A stretch of DNA of 64,000 nt from Methanobacterium alkalithermotolerans. GTDB taxonomy: Archaea; Methanobacteriota; Methanobacteria; Methanobacteriales; Methanobacteriaceae. A program made the translations under genes and the position numbers. The notes beneath the pieces were generated by a model. That model had not been told where the DNA came from, did no database searches, and saw only the letters and a list, made by a program, of their open reading frames with translations. The stretch lies in NCBI RefSeq assembly GCF_018141185.1, contig NZ_CP058560.1:124001-188000 (forward strand). The letters are read 5' to 3'. Below, piece after piece: positions 1-9,641 of this stretch. Positions within the stretch are counted from its first letter, which is position 1, and each line of letters begins with the position of its first letter.

Positions 1-1739
1 AAGAATTCCCCCGATTTAATAACGATATCATCAAAAAGATCTTGAAAGCTAAAACTAAAAATAAGAAAATTGATGGTAGAATAATAGATTCCTGTCCCAT
101 TTGTCAGGGAAACGTATTTTTAGAAGTAGATCCTCAAAAACAGATTATATTACATCAATGTGATGAATGTAATCGGAATTTCAGATTATTTTTTACCGAC
201 GATGAAATATATAGATTCATACCTACTTTCATTGTATGTACTGTTGATAAATTAGCAGGCATAGCATTGAACCGTCGTTTTAAGAATTTATTTGGCGGAA
301 AAATTGATGAGTGCCCTAATGGTCATGGATTTATGCCTAGAAATGATAGTTGTGAATCTACCACTGATATTAAATGTGGAGAATTTGGAAAGCCTATCAA
401 TGTTTCTTTTAATACCGGCCCTTCCCTTATAATCCAAGATGAAATGCACCTAATAAAAGAAGGATTTGGTACAATTGATTCTCATTTCGAATCTCTATTT
501 GAATCAATGCAATATGAATTTACAGGTGAAAAATTCAAGAATATTGCCATGAGTGCCACAGTTACTGGTGCTAAAGATCAAATAGAACATCTCTATCACA
601 AAAAAATACGTGTTTTTCCCTGTAGGCTTTTAGATAAAAATAACAATGATTTCTTTTTTGAAAATATTTTAGAGAATAATCAACCGGTACAACAACGGCA
701 GATTATTGGATTAAAACCTAATCTAAGAGATAATAATTTTGCATTACTATTAACCTTAAATTATATTTCTGAATTCATTAAAAGAGTTGAAGATGATCTT
801 ACTAAATTTGCAGATATGCATGATTTTAATCAAAATGAATTAGTTGAAATCTTAAAAAGTTATAAAAATATTTTAACTTATCATAATAAAAAATCAGATG
901 TTCATCAGATGAATTTTTTCTTAGATGATTATGTAAACTCTAAAACAGAACTTTATCAAATTGAACCTTTAATTTTAACGGGAGATAATTCGTTAGACCA
1001 TATAAAAGAATCTATTAAGCATATTAATCATTTTTATGATGATATTACGAAAAAAGAGAAATTATTAGCAGTATTTGCTACTAGTATTGTTTCCCATGGA
1101 GTAGATATAGATAAATGGAATGTGATGATGTTTCAGGGTATGCCACGAAGTACCTCTGAATATATTCAAGCTTTAAGTCGTGTTGGTAGAAAATACCAAG
1201 GAATAATATTTTTATGGTTTTATCCTAATCGAACAAGAGACTTGAGCTTCTACCAGAATTTTAATGAATATCATAATATATTGGAACATAAAGTGGAAAA
1301 TGTTCCTCTATCTCGCTGGGCTAAGTTAGGATTTAAACAGACATTTACTTCTGTATTTAATGCTAGTATTCTTAATTATCTGTCTAATGTGTTGGAGAGA
1401 CCTATTTATAGTATACCTGCTGCTGTTGAAGTATTTTCTGATCCGAAAAATGTGGATATCTTAATAGAATTTATTAAGAAAGCGTATATTTCTAATTCTA
1501 AGATGCTAGGGTCTGAATTTTTTGATGATGAAATTGAAAAAGAAGCATTAGAACGAATAAAATACTTAGAAGGTTATGGGGGACCAGCAACTTCCTTTTT
1601 CCCTAATGCTCTTAAAGATAACGATAATAAATATTATAAAACCCAGTTTGGGATGAGGGGTATTCAAGATGAGATACTATTATCTCCAAATTACTATGAC
1701 TTTGGCTTTTTGGCCAGAAAGAGGGATTTGAATGAATGA
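1..1739 (+). CDS. drmA: DrmA-like DISARM helicase (5' partial)
   Basis: C-terminal part of a large superfamily 2 helicase. The frame is open to the window edge (from base 3), so the true start and the Walker A motif lie outside, and the TTG at 42 is only an internal codon. Visible parts: a zinc ribbon (CPIC...CDEC, nt about 90-180), a TVDKLA segment, a DEAH-like box reading DEMH at nt 438-449, an SAT motif near nt 552-560, and a helicase C-terminal block with HGVDID and QALSRVGR (nt about 1090-1190). Zinc ribbons inserted between the helicase motifs and a DUF1998 partner directly downstream are typical of DrmA in DISARM phage defence, where DrmA and DrmB form a DNA-binding complex. The stop overlaps the start of the next gene, so the two are probably translationally coupled. 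Base composition is more AT-rich than genes after 6.8 kb, which suggests transfer. A general DUF1998-linked helicase is the alternative. Confidence 0.75.
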   Translation, partial: EFPRFNNDIIKKILKAKTKNKKIDGRIIDSCPICQGNVFLEVDPQKQIILHQCDECNRNFRLFFTDDEIYRFIPTFIVCTVDKLAGIALNRRFKNLFGGKIDECPNGHGFMPRNDSCESTTDIKCGEFGKPINVSFNTGPSLIIQDEMHLIKEGFGTIDSHFESLFESMQYEFTGEKFKNIAMSATVTGAKDQIEHLYHKKIRVFPCRLLDKNNNDFFFENILENNQPVQQRQIIGLKPNLRDNNFALLLTLNYISEFIKRVEDDLTKFADMHDFNQNELVEILKSYKNILTYHNKKSDVHQMNFFLDDYVNSKTELYQIEPLILTGDNSLDHIKESIKHINHFYDDITKKEKLLAVFATSIVSHGVDIDKWNVMMFQGMPRSTSEYIQALSRVGRKYQGIIFLWFYPNRTRDLSFYQNFNEYHNILEHKVENVPLSRWAKLGFKQTFTSVFNASILNYLSNVLERPIYSIPAAVEVFSDPKNVDILIEFIKKAYISNSKMLGSEFFDDEIEKEALERIKYLEGYGGPATSFFPNALKDNDNKYYKTQFGMRGIQDEILLSPNYYDFGFLARKRDLNE

Positions 1740-3594
1740 ACAAAAAATTAACTTTCCAGTTTACAGTGCTCTATTTCATGTGGTAGATAACCTAATTTTT
1801 ACGCGGGGAAAATTTTCTTATAAAATAGATAGAATCATGGGAGATAATAATGATATTAATCTAGAAATAAGAAATGAAGAAAGATTAAAAAACAAACTCT
1901 TTAAAGAAATCCTAAAAAATTATAATTCTCGTATAGATCATTATAAACTTCTCTTGAATAAGTTATCCCCGGCGGATATCACCAAATTTGAGATTATTAA
2001 ATATAAACTAGTTTCAAATTCTTCGTTGGATTCTTCTGGTAATTATGGTATATATCCTAGATCTTTTTTTTGTAATAAATGTGGGGATATGAGATCATTT
2101 AAAAATAATAAGGAATGGGAACAATTCAATCCAAAAAAGTGCAGAAACCCCAATTGTAAAGGAAAATATCAGCAGGTCCCTTTATTGAGGTTTTGCGAGC
2201 AATGTGGAAAAGTGGAACCACTAAATTATTACTGTAAGGATCATGGAATTGATAATTGGAAACTGATCCGGCCTGAAGCTAATGTTCCTAGTACCTGGAA
2301 AGTAATTTGCACTAAATGTCAAATGAAAGGGGCTAAACCTAGCGATATACTTGCTTATAAATGTAATCATACCATTTATGGCGAAAAAATATGTGAAGAA
2401 GATTATACTAGATTTAGACCTTTGGTAGCAATTGAAGGGTCTGTCTTAAATTCAGTAGTAATAACCGTAGTGGATGTTCCTCAATTAAAGTATAATGCCC
2501 TATTACCGTATTTAGATTATATATTATTAGGCTTATATCTGAACAGATTTGATTCCATATTTGAAAAAATTGACTTAAAAGGCAAAATTGACATTGATAA
2601 GATTGATTTATATTTAAAACTAAAAAACGATCCTAATTTGAAAGATTTAATAGATGGCGGGATGGTTAATCCTCATTTAATGGATATGGTGAAAGATTTA
2701 TTATATGAAATTGAATCTTTGAAACTAGAGTTCACGGGTTTCAATCTAGAAAATATCAATGACTATTTAATCTTAAGCGGAGTATTTTCTAAGGATTCCT
2801 CTAATGTGACCACTTTTATTGATTTCATTAATTCTATTGATGATTCTAATAAAAAAGAGAATCTAGAAAATAATTTTAATGACCTTAAAGAAGATTTCAA
2901 AATTGAAAATATTAGTTATGTAGCTGACATTCGCCTTATAGCGTCATCAATTGGAGTTAATTTAGGTATAAATAAATTCTATCAAAATAATTTTATACCT
3001 CATTTCCAACCGCTCTGGAAAAATAAAAGTAAGGATTCACTAAGAGCCTATTCTTATCCTTTTGAAACAGAAGGCCTTATATTTGATTTAGATAAAGTTT
3101 ATGTTGTGAATTGGTTAATAGAGAACAAAATTTTACATAAGAATCCAGTAAAAACTAACGAAGAAGCTATAGAGATTCTATTTCAAATTAAAGAAAATAC
3201 TCCTGAGTATGAAGAATTAAAAACATTGCTTCATACATTTGCGCATGTTTTAATCAGAAGATCATCTTTATATACTGGTCTTGATTCAGACTCATGTGGT
3301 GAACTTCTTTTTGTAAACACAGCATCTTTCTTAATCTATTCAACTTCTAATATTAACATTGGCGGATTTTCTTTTGTATTTGAGAATTCTGTAATTGATT
3401 GGTTCAGAGACGTTAAATTGGAAGTAAAAGATTGTGTTTTTGACCCTACATGTATTCATGAAACAGGGTCCTGTTTTTCATGTATTTATTTGCCTGAGTT
3501 TGTTTGTTCTGAATTTAATCAAGCATTGGATAGAGATATCTTAATAGGTAAGAAAAGGTATAATGAAGGTTTTTGGGTAGATTTGAGGGATTAA
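1732..3594 (+). CDS. drmB: DrmB-like DUF1998 protein
   Basis: A 620-residue protein overlapping the preceding helicase gene by 8 bases. The middle (about residues 114-215) carries several CxxC pairs (CNKCG, CEQCG, CTKC), indicating zinc fingers. The C-terminus (about 500-600) has the DUF1998 pattern HTFAHVLIRRSSLYTG followed by SCGELLF and a cysteine cluster (CIHETGSCFSCIY), expected for DrmB, the DUF1998 partner of the DrmA helicase. In DISARM, DrmA and DrmB form the core complex that engages incoming DNA. The family call rests on the DUF1998 motif plus the adjacent helicase; the individual function of DUF1998 is not established. Confidence 0.75.
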   Translation: MNEQKINFPVYSALFHVVDNLIFTRGKFSYKIDRIMGDNNDINLEIRNEERLKNKLFKEILKNYNSRIDHYKLLLNKLSPADITKFEIIKYKLVSNSSLDSSGNYGIYPRSFFCNKCGDMRSFKNNKEWEQFNPKKCRNPNCKGKYQQVPLLRFCEQCGKVEPLNYYCKDHGIDNWKLIRPEANVPSTWKVICTKCQMKGAKPSDILAYKCNHTIYGEKICEEDYTRFRPLVAIEGSVLNSVVITVVDVPQLKYNALLPYLDYILLGLYLNRFDSIFEKIDLKGKIDIDKIDLYLKLKNDPNLKDLIDGGMVNPHLMDMVKDLLYEIESLKLEFTGFNLENINDYLILSGVFSKDSSNVTTFIDFINSIDDSNKKENLENNFNDLKEDFKIENISYVADIRLIASSIGVNLGINKFYQNNFIPHFQPLWKNKSKDSLRAYSYPFETEGLIFDLDKVYVVNWLIENKILHKNPVKTNEEAIEILFQIKENTPEYEELKTLLHTFAHVLIRRSSLYTGLDSDSCGELLFVNTASFLIYSTSNINIGGFSFVFENSVIDWFRDVKLEVKDCVFDPTCIHETGSCFSCIYLPEFVCSEFNQALDRDILIGKKRYNEGFWVDLRD

Positions 3595-3595
3595 A

Positions 3596-6133
3596 ATGGA
3601 AAAATGGGCATCAAAAATTCACCATATAAATACTTATAATCCGGACTGTAAAGATGCAATGGATTATTATTACAATACGAAGCTTACTGAAAACATAAGT
3701 CCACTAACCAATTTCTTTCTAAACACATTTTTAAATTCGATGGATAAAAAAAACATCATTGTAACTTTTCCAGATAATATTTTAAGACCTTTACCCCTAA
3801 TAGCGTACAGTTACTCCTTTTTAAAAAATAAAAGTACCATGGTATTTACTTCCAGTACAAGAGGCCTTGAAAATAAGAGCCCGAGAGAAATACATAATAT
3901 GGGATATTACATGTTAAATTGGGATGGTGAATATCTTTTTTATGATATACCAATTGGCTTTATTTTTAAAGACAAGGTTGAGGCTAAAATAAAAATGCCT
4001 TTAGCTAATCGTAGATTTAAGAAGAAATATATTGAACACTTAAAAAACAATTTCACTAATACAAATGGCCCTAAAATATTGCTTTATGCGGATAATGGTA
4101 CTAGAATAGTTGATACAGTAAATAATATTCTTCTAGATAATAAAAATAAATTTAAACATGAAATGAATTTTGATTTAGGCTGTATCATATTTGAAAATGT
4201 TGATCGATATGTGAATTCTAAATACACTAGTAAACAGTTCATCAATTGGATTAAAGATTATCACGATAAAGATATTAATTTCATTTTTCATTTTTCTAAT
4301 CCTAATTCTCCCTTTATTAATTATATAAAAGATAAAACAGATTCCTTTGTCATCCCCTTTAATAATGGAATTTTAACTAACAATGAAGGCATTTCTATAC
4401 CCTCTTTGGAATATTATGATAAGAAAGATCCAGTAGAAATAAAAATTATAGAAAATTATAATTTAGATAGACCTTACTTTTATCATAATGATAGCGATAT
4501 AACTGTTTTTGAACCATTATTAGAGGCCGGCAATATTGATAAACATTTCATGGAAGCCAAAAATTTATTAAAAAGAGTACTGGAAGACCAATTATTTAAT
4601 AAAAAACTATATTATCGTTCTTTAGGTTTATTATACAGTTTACAGGATTTAATTATTAATCCTTCTAAATATAAACTAAGATATGGCGACAAAGACATTG
4701 GATGGAGATTTTTTTCCATCACAGAATTTTTAGAAATGTTTCAAAGTAGGCTCCCCAAAGAAAATACCTTTAATCAATTAGTTTTAGGTGAATATATAAC
4801 TCAACTAGAAAACATTTACTCTGAATTGAGTAAATGTAGACGTTTTGGGGAAGAAAGTTCCTTTAATCGCATTGGAAAAGATTACAAAATATTAGAAATA
4901 GCTCAAAATAAAAACGATTACTTTAGCGATCATGTTTTAATGATAGGAGCCTATTCTAATTCTGAAGCTTCAGTTTTAAGGGAAGAATTAGAGCGTTGGG
5001 ATATAGATGGTATTGAAGTTAGACATATTGGATGGTTAAATAAGTCTCACTTTGATAGATCTAATTATAGTTTACTCTTACCAGGACCCATACCGGTTAA
5101 ATACTTTTCTGAACTGTTAAGGCCCTATAAAAAGATTTTAGTACTAGCCTATGAAGGATATAACTTTAATCGAATTAAAGACCAAATGAAACTGGTTTCT
5201 GATTTTTCAGTTAAAGAAGAAATTGTTTCTATGAACTATTTTAAAGAAATATATGAGTTCATGGGAATTCCTCAAAACGATGCCTTATTTGAGGATTATC
5301 ATAAACGTATAAATGAAAAAGAAATAGAAACAGATACATTACCCTCGGGAAACGTTTCTAATACTTTTGATGATCTTAAAGAACTAATATCTATAGATTC
5401 ATCAGAATATAAAGAAGATTTAGATAACTTAGGACGCATGATTAAGCATATAAAAAGTGCTAATCAAAGGACCGAGGAGAGTAAAGAATATTCAGAATCT
5501 CTGGAATTTTATTTACGTAATCTAGAAACTGGTAAAAAATACAAAAAAACCCTACCATTGGCAAAAACTTATTTCTTTTTAAAGAATATAGGATCTAAAA
5601 TTGAAGAGGGAAGTCCTAAAGAATTAAAACCAGGTAATTTTGTTATAGTAATTGATAATGATGAGAAAAAAACTCTATTACAACTTATAATAGAAATCTA
5701 TGATCTAGAATCTAGTATTGATAAAGAGATTATTGAATTTTGGAAAGAAAGGTTAATGTTATTTATAAAAGATACTGGTATCAAATATAAACAATTTTAC
5801 GATGCTTATAACAATTTTGGTGGAGAAAAACATTATCAAACTGTATTAAATTGGTGTAAAGGTCGGGTAATTGGCCCGGAAGAATCAAAAGATTTGTATT
5901 ATATTGGAAAAATACTCGACGAAGAAATCTTGATTAATAATCATAAATTAATCTCTGAAGAAATTGGAAAAGTGCGCAATATTCATCGAACCACAGGAAG
6001 AAAATTAAAAAAGGTAATAAAATCAGTGATTTTTGAGGGAAGTGGTTTAGATGCTCAAAATCTTAATTATGAAGAGTATCTTTTCTATGAGAAAGTAAAA
6101 AATGGGATTTACGAAGTTCTTGAAATCAAGTAG
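3596..6133 (+). CDS. drmE: DrmE-like DISARM protein
   Basis: An 845-residue protein starting one base after the DrmB-like stop, so part of the same operon. It has no helicase, nuclease or methylase motif that I can see. The N-terminal part contains short hydrophobic strands (for example IIVTFPDN and VFTSSTRG), and the C-terminal 200 residues form a mostly helical region with YQTVLNWCKGRVIGP. Size, position after drmA-drmB and this C-terminal pattern fit DrmE, the class 2 DISARM protein of unknown biochemical role. The assignment relies largely on context. AT-rich codon use matches the two upstream genes. It ends two bases before the convergent DUF1232 gene. Confidence 0.55.
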   Translation: MEKWASKIHHINTYNPDCKDAMDYYYNTKLTENISPLTNFFLNTFLNSMDKKNIIVTFPDNILRPLPLIAYSYSFLKNKSTMVFTSSTRGLENKSPREIHNMGYYMLNWDGEYLFYDIPIGFIFKDKVEAKIKMPLANRRFKKKYIEHLKNNFTNTNGPKILLYADNGTRIVDTVNNILLDNKNKFKHEMNFDLGCIIFENVDRYVNSKYTSKQFINWIKDYHDKDINFIFHFSNPNSPFINYIKDKTDSFVIPFNNGILTNNEGISIPSLEYYDKKDPVEIKIIENYNLDRPYFYHNDSDITVFEPLLEAGNIDKHFMEAKNLLKRVLEDQLFNKKLYYRSLGLLYSLQDLIINPSKYKLRYGDKDIGWRFFSITEFLEMFQSRLPKENTFNQLVLGEYITQLENIYSELSKCRRFGEESSFNRIGKDYKILEIAQNKNDYFSDHVLMIGAYSNSEASVLREELERWDIDGIEVRHIGWLNKSHFDRSNYSLLLPGPIPVKYFSELLRPYKKILVLAYEGYNFNRIKDQMKLVSDFSVKEEIVSMNYFKEIYEFMGIPQNDALFEDYHKRINEKEIETDTLPSGNVSNTFDDLKELISIDSSEYKEDLDNLGRMIKHIKSANQRTEESKEYSESLEFYLRNLETGKKYKKTLPLAKTYFFLKNIGSKIEEGSPKELKPGNFVIVIDNDEKKTLLQLIIEIYDLESSIDKEIIEFWKERLMLFIKDTGIKYKQFYDAYNNFGGEKHYQTVLNWCKGRVIGPEESKDLYYIGKILDEEILINNHKLISEEIGKVRNIHRTTGRKLKKVIKSVIFEGSGLDAQNLNYEEYLFYEKVKNGIYEVLEIK

Positions 6134-6134
6134 G

Positions 6135-6563
6135 TCATTCTATTAATCCTACATATCTCAAAATATGATCTATTTTATCCTCCACAGCATCTTTAGATTT
6201 TTCATAGCATTCATCAATTACTTCTTGAAGATCTTTTTCGCTTTCCCATAGCTCTTCTAAGAATTCAAATCCCATTTTATTTTCAATATCTTTTAAAACA
6301 TAAAGACATACGAATATATCATCAATATAACCATCAGGACCGTAAATTGTTTCAGGAATCACATCAAAAGGTGCAACATAGTAAGCTAATGCTGCACTAA
6401 TCTTCAGTCGGGTAGCAGCATCAACTTCATTTTGATTTAGAACCTCAGTTAATAATTTAAATAAATCAGGGCCATAATTAATGAATTCTTCATAATTTCC
6501 ATCATAGTCCTCAAGATTTTCTCTAATAACATCATAAAAATCTTTAAATTCAATTTCTTCCAT
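6135..6563 (-). CDS. DUF1232 (YkvA-like) protein
   Basis: A 142-residue acidic protein. The central segment AALAYYVAPFDVIPE, followed by GYIDDIFVCLYVL, is the signature of DUF1232/YkvA proteins, in which a hydrophobic helix is followed by a conserved IDDI motif. The function of this family is unknown; membrane association is often suggested. It converges with the DISARM-like operon (stop codons nearly touch), marking the end of that island. Confidence 0.75.
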   Translation of the reverse strand: MEEIEFKDFYDVIRENLEDYDGNYEEFINYGPDLFKLLTEVLNQNEVDAATRLKISAALAYYVAPFDVIPETIYGPDGYIDDIFVCLYVLKDIENKMGFEFLEELWESEKDLQEVIDECYEKSKDAVEDKIDHILRYVGLIE

Positions 6564-6633
6564 AGATGCACCTCAATAACCTATATTATTAACTTCTAAT
6601 ATATATCTTAACTAATAGTAAAAAATAACTTTC

Positions 6634-6783
6634 TTACTTATTTTTTAATAATTTTAACTCTAAAATTTGCCCTTGTTTAGGTTTAAGTTCACTTAAGCAT
6701 TCAATCAAATTTACTTTATCTCTAAAATCATATTCACCGGTTTTATATTTTACCGCACGAGTTTCCCTAATAACTGATTCCAT
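6634..6783 (-). CDS. Small 49-residue hypothetical protein
   Basis: An ATG at 6783-6781 is preceded by a strong ribosome-binding site (GGGAGGAG, 6 bases upstream) and opens a 49-codon frame ending in TAA at 6634. The product is basic (starting MESVIRETRAVKYKTGEY) with no transmembrane segment or cysteine motif. I do not recognise it. The good ribosome site and a position between a convergent-ended and a divergent gene support a real small gene. It is transcribed divergently from the DUF488 gene and shares its promoter region. Confidence 0.5.
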   Translation of the reverse strand: MESVIRETRAVKYKTGEYDFRDKVNLIECLSELKPKQGQILELKLLKNK

Positions 6784-6837
6784 TTTCACTCCTCCCTATC
6801 ATAATATATTTATACTCTTGATTATTATTTATTTATT

Positions 6838-7338
6838 GTGAAATCATTAAATGAATTATACACCATAGGCCATAGCAACCATGACCTGGAAAAATTTTTA
6901 AAACTACTCCACGATAACCAGGTGCAGCTTTTAGTGGATGTAAGGTCATCCCCCTACAGCAGATATGTGCCTCACTTTAACCGGGAAAATTTAAAGGATT
7001 CTTTGAAAAAATGCAATGTTGACTATATCTTCCTAGGGGATAAAATAGGGGGAAAACCTAAAGATCAAAGCTACTACACCGAAGGTAAGGTAAATTTTAA
7101 TCTTATAGCCCAAAGTGCCCCTTATAAAGAGGGAATTTTGCAATTTATGGAACTTTCATCCCAAACATCTTCAGCTTTACTGTGCTCTGAAGAAGATCCT
7201 TACCAGTGTCATCGCCATAATTTAATCACCTCCACACTTCTAGAAAAAGGAGTGGAAGTTAATCATATCCGGGGAAATGGTAAAGTAGAAAAAATTACTC
7301 GTATAAGTAAAAAAGATGTACAAACCAAGTTATTCTGA
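6838..7338 (+). CDS. DUF488 family protein
   Basis: A 166-residue protein with the DUF488 pattern: TIGHSNHDLEKFL at the N-terminus, LVDVRSSPYSRYVPHFN at about 30-48, LGDKIGGKP at about 66-74 and CSEEDPYQCHRH at about 139-150. DUF488 proteins are small cytoplasmic proteins of uncertain function whose conserved Cys-His segment suggests a metal or catalytic site. Translation starts at GTG with no clear Shine-Dalgarno site. A TATA-like stretch (AATATATTTATA) lies about 25-40 bases upstream, so a leaderless or short-leader transcript is plausible. Confidence 0.8.
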   Translation: MKSLNELYTIGHSNHDLEKFLKLLHDNQVQLLVDVRSSPYSRYVPHFNRENLKDSLKKCNVDYIFLGDKIGGKPKDQSYYTEGKVNFNLIAQSAPYKEGILQFMELSSQTSSALLCSEEDPYQCHRHNLITSTLLEKGVEVNHIRGNGKVEKITRISKKDVQTKLF

Positions 7339-7344
7339 TGACCT

Positions 7345-7398
7345 ATGAAAATTTATACCCTTGGATTTACTAAAAAAAGTGCCCGGGAATTATTTTGA
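7345..7398 (+). pseudogene. Remnant of a second DUF488 gene
   Basis: Immediately after the DUF488 gene an ATG opens a 17-codon frame reading MKIYTLGFTKKSARELF and then stops. This is the characteristic N-terminus of another DUF488 subfamily (IYTLGFTKKSA...). No matching continuation is visible afterwards, so it looks like the stump of a deleted tandem DUF488 gene. Confidence 0.5.
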
Positions 7399-7539
7399 AA
7401 TAATCTATGTAAATATTGATGGCCTATACCCTTTCCCTACTATACTGAATCGTGATTTTTATTAGCCATTTTTATTTTTGAAGGATTTCTAAAAATAGGC
7501 TTATTTTTTTTTAGATATTAAAAAAGAAAAATAGGGTTT

Positions 7540-7564
7540 AAACTGGAAAATTAGAATCCAGTTT
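7540..7564 (-). terminator. Hairpin terminator of the CPBP gene
   Basis: Perfect 8-bp inverted repeat (AAACTGGA / TCCAGTTT) with a 9-base loop, just downstream of the minus-strand CPBP gene. Reading on the minus strand, it is followed by a T-rich stretch (TTTTTCTTTTTT), which fits transcription termination. Archaeal termination depends mainly on the T-tract, so the hairpin role is inferred. Confidence 0.4.
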
Positions 7565-7599
7565 TACTTACTTAAAAAAAAGGATAGAATATATTTATT

Positions 7600-8361
7600 T
7601 TATACCAGTAAGGGCAGTACCACATGCAGCACAATATCAGCTGAAAAATGGGATATCATAGCTGATTCTAATCCTTTTTTCCAGTACAACCATCCAAATA
7701 TCACCCCACCAATACCATTTAAGATCACCGCCCTAAGCACCACCAGGGGAGTAAGGGCCGTAAGTGAACTGGTTACTGGTAAGTGCCCCAGACCAAATAG
7801 TACTGCTGATATGATAATAGCTAACCATACCCCGGCAGGGGTGGGTTTTCCCTCAGGAGTACTTTTAATCTTATAAATAATCCACACCACCAGGCTCATG
7901 AAAAATAGCCGGAGTGTTATTTCTTCATTTATTCCACCATAGAAAGATGCCAGAAATCCCTGCCAGGCAGGAGGACTAATGGAAGGTTCCAGTAAACTGA
8001 TGGCTACACCGGCCAGGGAAAACAAATACTCAAAACCAATAATGAGAACTCCGGCTAATAAACCCAGCCCTACTGATATTCCCATAATTGATTTCAATTT
8101 ACTTTTTACTTCCCGGCCCTCCAGCCAGTCTTCCAGAACTGGTAAGCCCAAGCCCACCTTCTTTGCTATTTTTAATCCTAAAAATATGAAAACTGCAAAT
8201 ATCACCGCATTTTGGATAACAGTTCCCAGTAAAAATACATAAAAAGGAACCGGTAAATCTTGCCATAAACCCTGAAGAGTTAAAGTGTAAGGCGTTATTG
8301 CTGCTGCTCCCAGGATACTGGCAAGTAGTAAAATAATAAATAATTTCCAGAATGTTTTCAT
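7600..8361 (-). CDS. CPBP family intramembrane metalloprotease
   Basis: A polytopic membrane protein of about 253 residues with the three motifs of CPBP (CAAX protease/bacteriocin-processing, Rce1-like) enzymes: EEITLRLFF (glutamate pair plus Arg), FGLGHLP (first His) and SHFSADIVLH (last His). These residues form a metal site inside the membrane. I start it at ATG 8361, preceded by GGGTGA at good spacing; a start 24 bases earlier would overlap the upstream hydrolase gene. It is the second gene of an apparent operon with the hydrolase, divergent from a MarR regulator. Substrate unknown. Confidence 0.75.
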   Translation of the reverse strand: MKTFWKLFIILLLASILGAAAITPYTLTLQGLWQDLPVPFYVFLLGTVIQNAVIFAVFIFLGLKIAKKVGLGLPVLEDWLEGREVKSKLKSIMGISVGLGLLAGVLIIGFEYLFSLAGVAISLLEPSISPPAWQGFLASFYGGINEEITLRLFFMSLVVWIIYKIKSTPEGKPTPAGVWLAIIISAVLFGLGHLPVTSSLTALTPLVVLRAVILNGIGGVIFGWLYWKKGLESAMISHFSADIVLHVVLPLLV

Positions 8362-8372
8362 TTTTTTCACCC

Positions 8373-9641
8373 TTAATTTATCCATTTAACCATACAATCT
8401 ATTACTTCTTTTTCCACATGACCCTCCACCAGGTACTCCTGGGGAGTGGATTTACCCTCACCGGCTATAAATAAATGATTCAATAATGGGAAAACCTGGA
8501 AACTGGCATTATCTTTATTTTTAAGGGCTTCCTTCCATCCTTTAAAATCAACTGATTCCAGGACCTGATAATCTCTTCCCCCCTGGAGAACCAGAATATC
8601 CATATCCAAAGATTTAATAATAGAGGAGGGGTCATGCTCACGCAGATCCTTCCAGTAATTAACTGGCATATCCAATGGTAGGTCCTGCCGGGTAATGTTT
8701 TTAACAAAATCAGGATCCTTTAATTTCTCCACCTTTTCTTTTAAATCATCCAGCTCAGCCTGCTCATTTTTACTTATTTCTCCCTTTAGATTATAAAGAT
8801 AAGTATACTGATCTAATATGGTTTCCTCCAGAGAACGGGTTATACCAGCCATAAGAATTATCCCGGCTAATTCATTATCTTCTCTTCCTATACGGGGGGC
8901 CAGGGTGGCTCCTAAACTGTGGCCTATTAAATATACCCTGTCCGGGTCTATGTTTTTGCTGCGTCGCAGGAGATGAATGGCTAGAAGGGCATCGTCAATT
9001 ACTTCTTCTTTAACTGTTATATCCTCCACTTCTTGCGCGGTTAACTCTTTAGCATACTGGAAGGTTCTTTTATTATAGCGGAGTACGGCTATGCCCTTAG
9101 AAGCTAAACCCCCTGCCAGGTCCCGGAATATCTTATTTTGCCCTATGGTTTCATCCTGGTCATTAGGGCCGGATCCATGCACCAGCACCACTCCCGGAAA
9201 AGGCCCGGAACCAGCGGGCATACTTAAAGTTCCAGGTAAGGCCCATTTTCCCTCTCCTACAGTTACTTCCACCTCCCTGAAGGAGGAAGGGTCCACGTAA
9301 TCTGGAGGATTATACTCGGTGGTGGTGGGGATGAAATTCAAGCCACTGATTTTTCCCTCCTTTTTAAAAACAATTTTTACTTCAATATCTGCTCTCTGGA
9401 AACCATAATGAATAGTGACCATATGGTAACCTTCCATTGGAGTTATCTCCATCTCATTTTGTTGCAGGAGTGCTCCTGCCGGGGCAAGGGTATTTATCCA
9501 GGCTTCTTCTAATTGTTCCTGGTTTAAGGCGTTTTTCATATCCTCATCAAATCTGCTCCAGGCGGATGTAAAATCCCCCTGTAAGAGTTCGTCCATAAAA
9601 TCCTGTGCTATTTTTTTTAAATCTTTTTCTGGTGAATTCAT
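8373..9641 (-). CDS. Alpha/beta hydrolase with N-terminal DUF3887-like domain
   Basis: About 422 residues. The first ~110 form a small domain resembling DUF3887 (QDFMDELLQGDFTSAWSRFD...). The rest is an alpha/beta hydrolase: VLVHGSGPNDQDE as the oxyanion-hole region, GHSLGA as nucleophile elbow, QGGRDYQV with the acid, and LNHLF with the catalytic histidine. No signal peptide is seen, so it is probably cytoplasmic, acting on an unknown ester or peptide. ATG 9641 is chosen because GGGAGGT lies 10 bases upstream; an ATG ten codons earlier lacks this. Its stop is 11 bases before the CPBP start, indicating an operon. Confidence 0.75.
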   Translation of the reverse strand: MNSPEKDLKKIAQDFMDELLQGDFTSAWSRFDEDMKNALNQEQLEEAWINTLAPAGALLQQNEMEITPMEGYHMVTIHYGFQRADIEVKIVFKKEGKISGLNFIPTTTEYNPPDYVDPSSFREVEVTVGEGKWALPGTLSMPAGSGPFPGVVLVHGSGPNDQDETIGQNKIFRDLAGGLASKGIAVLRYNKRTFQYAKELTAQEVEDITVKEEVIDDALLAIHLLRRSKNIDPDRVYLIGHSLGATLAPRIGREDNELAGIILMAGITRSLEETILDQYTYLYNLKGEISKNEQAELDDLKEKVEKLKDPDFVKNITRQDLPLDMPVNYWKDLREHDPSSIIKSLDMDILVLQGGRDYQVLESVDFKGWKEALKNKDNASFQVFPLLNHLFIAGEGKSTPQEYLVEGHVEKEVIDCMVKWIN

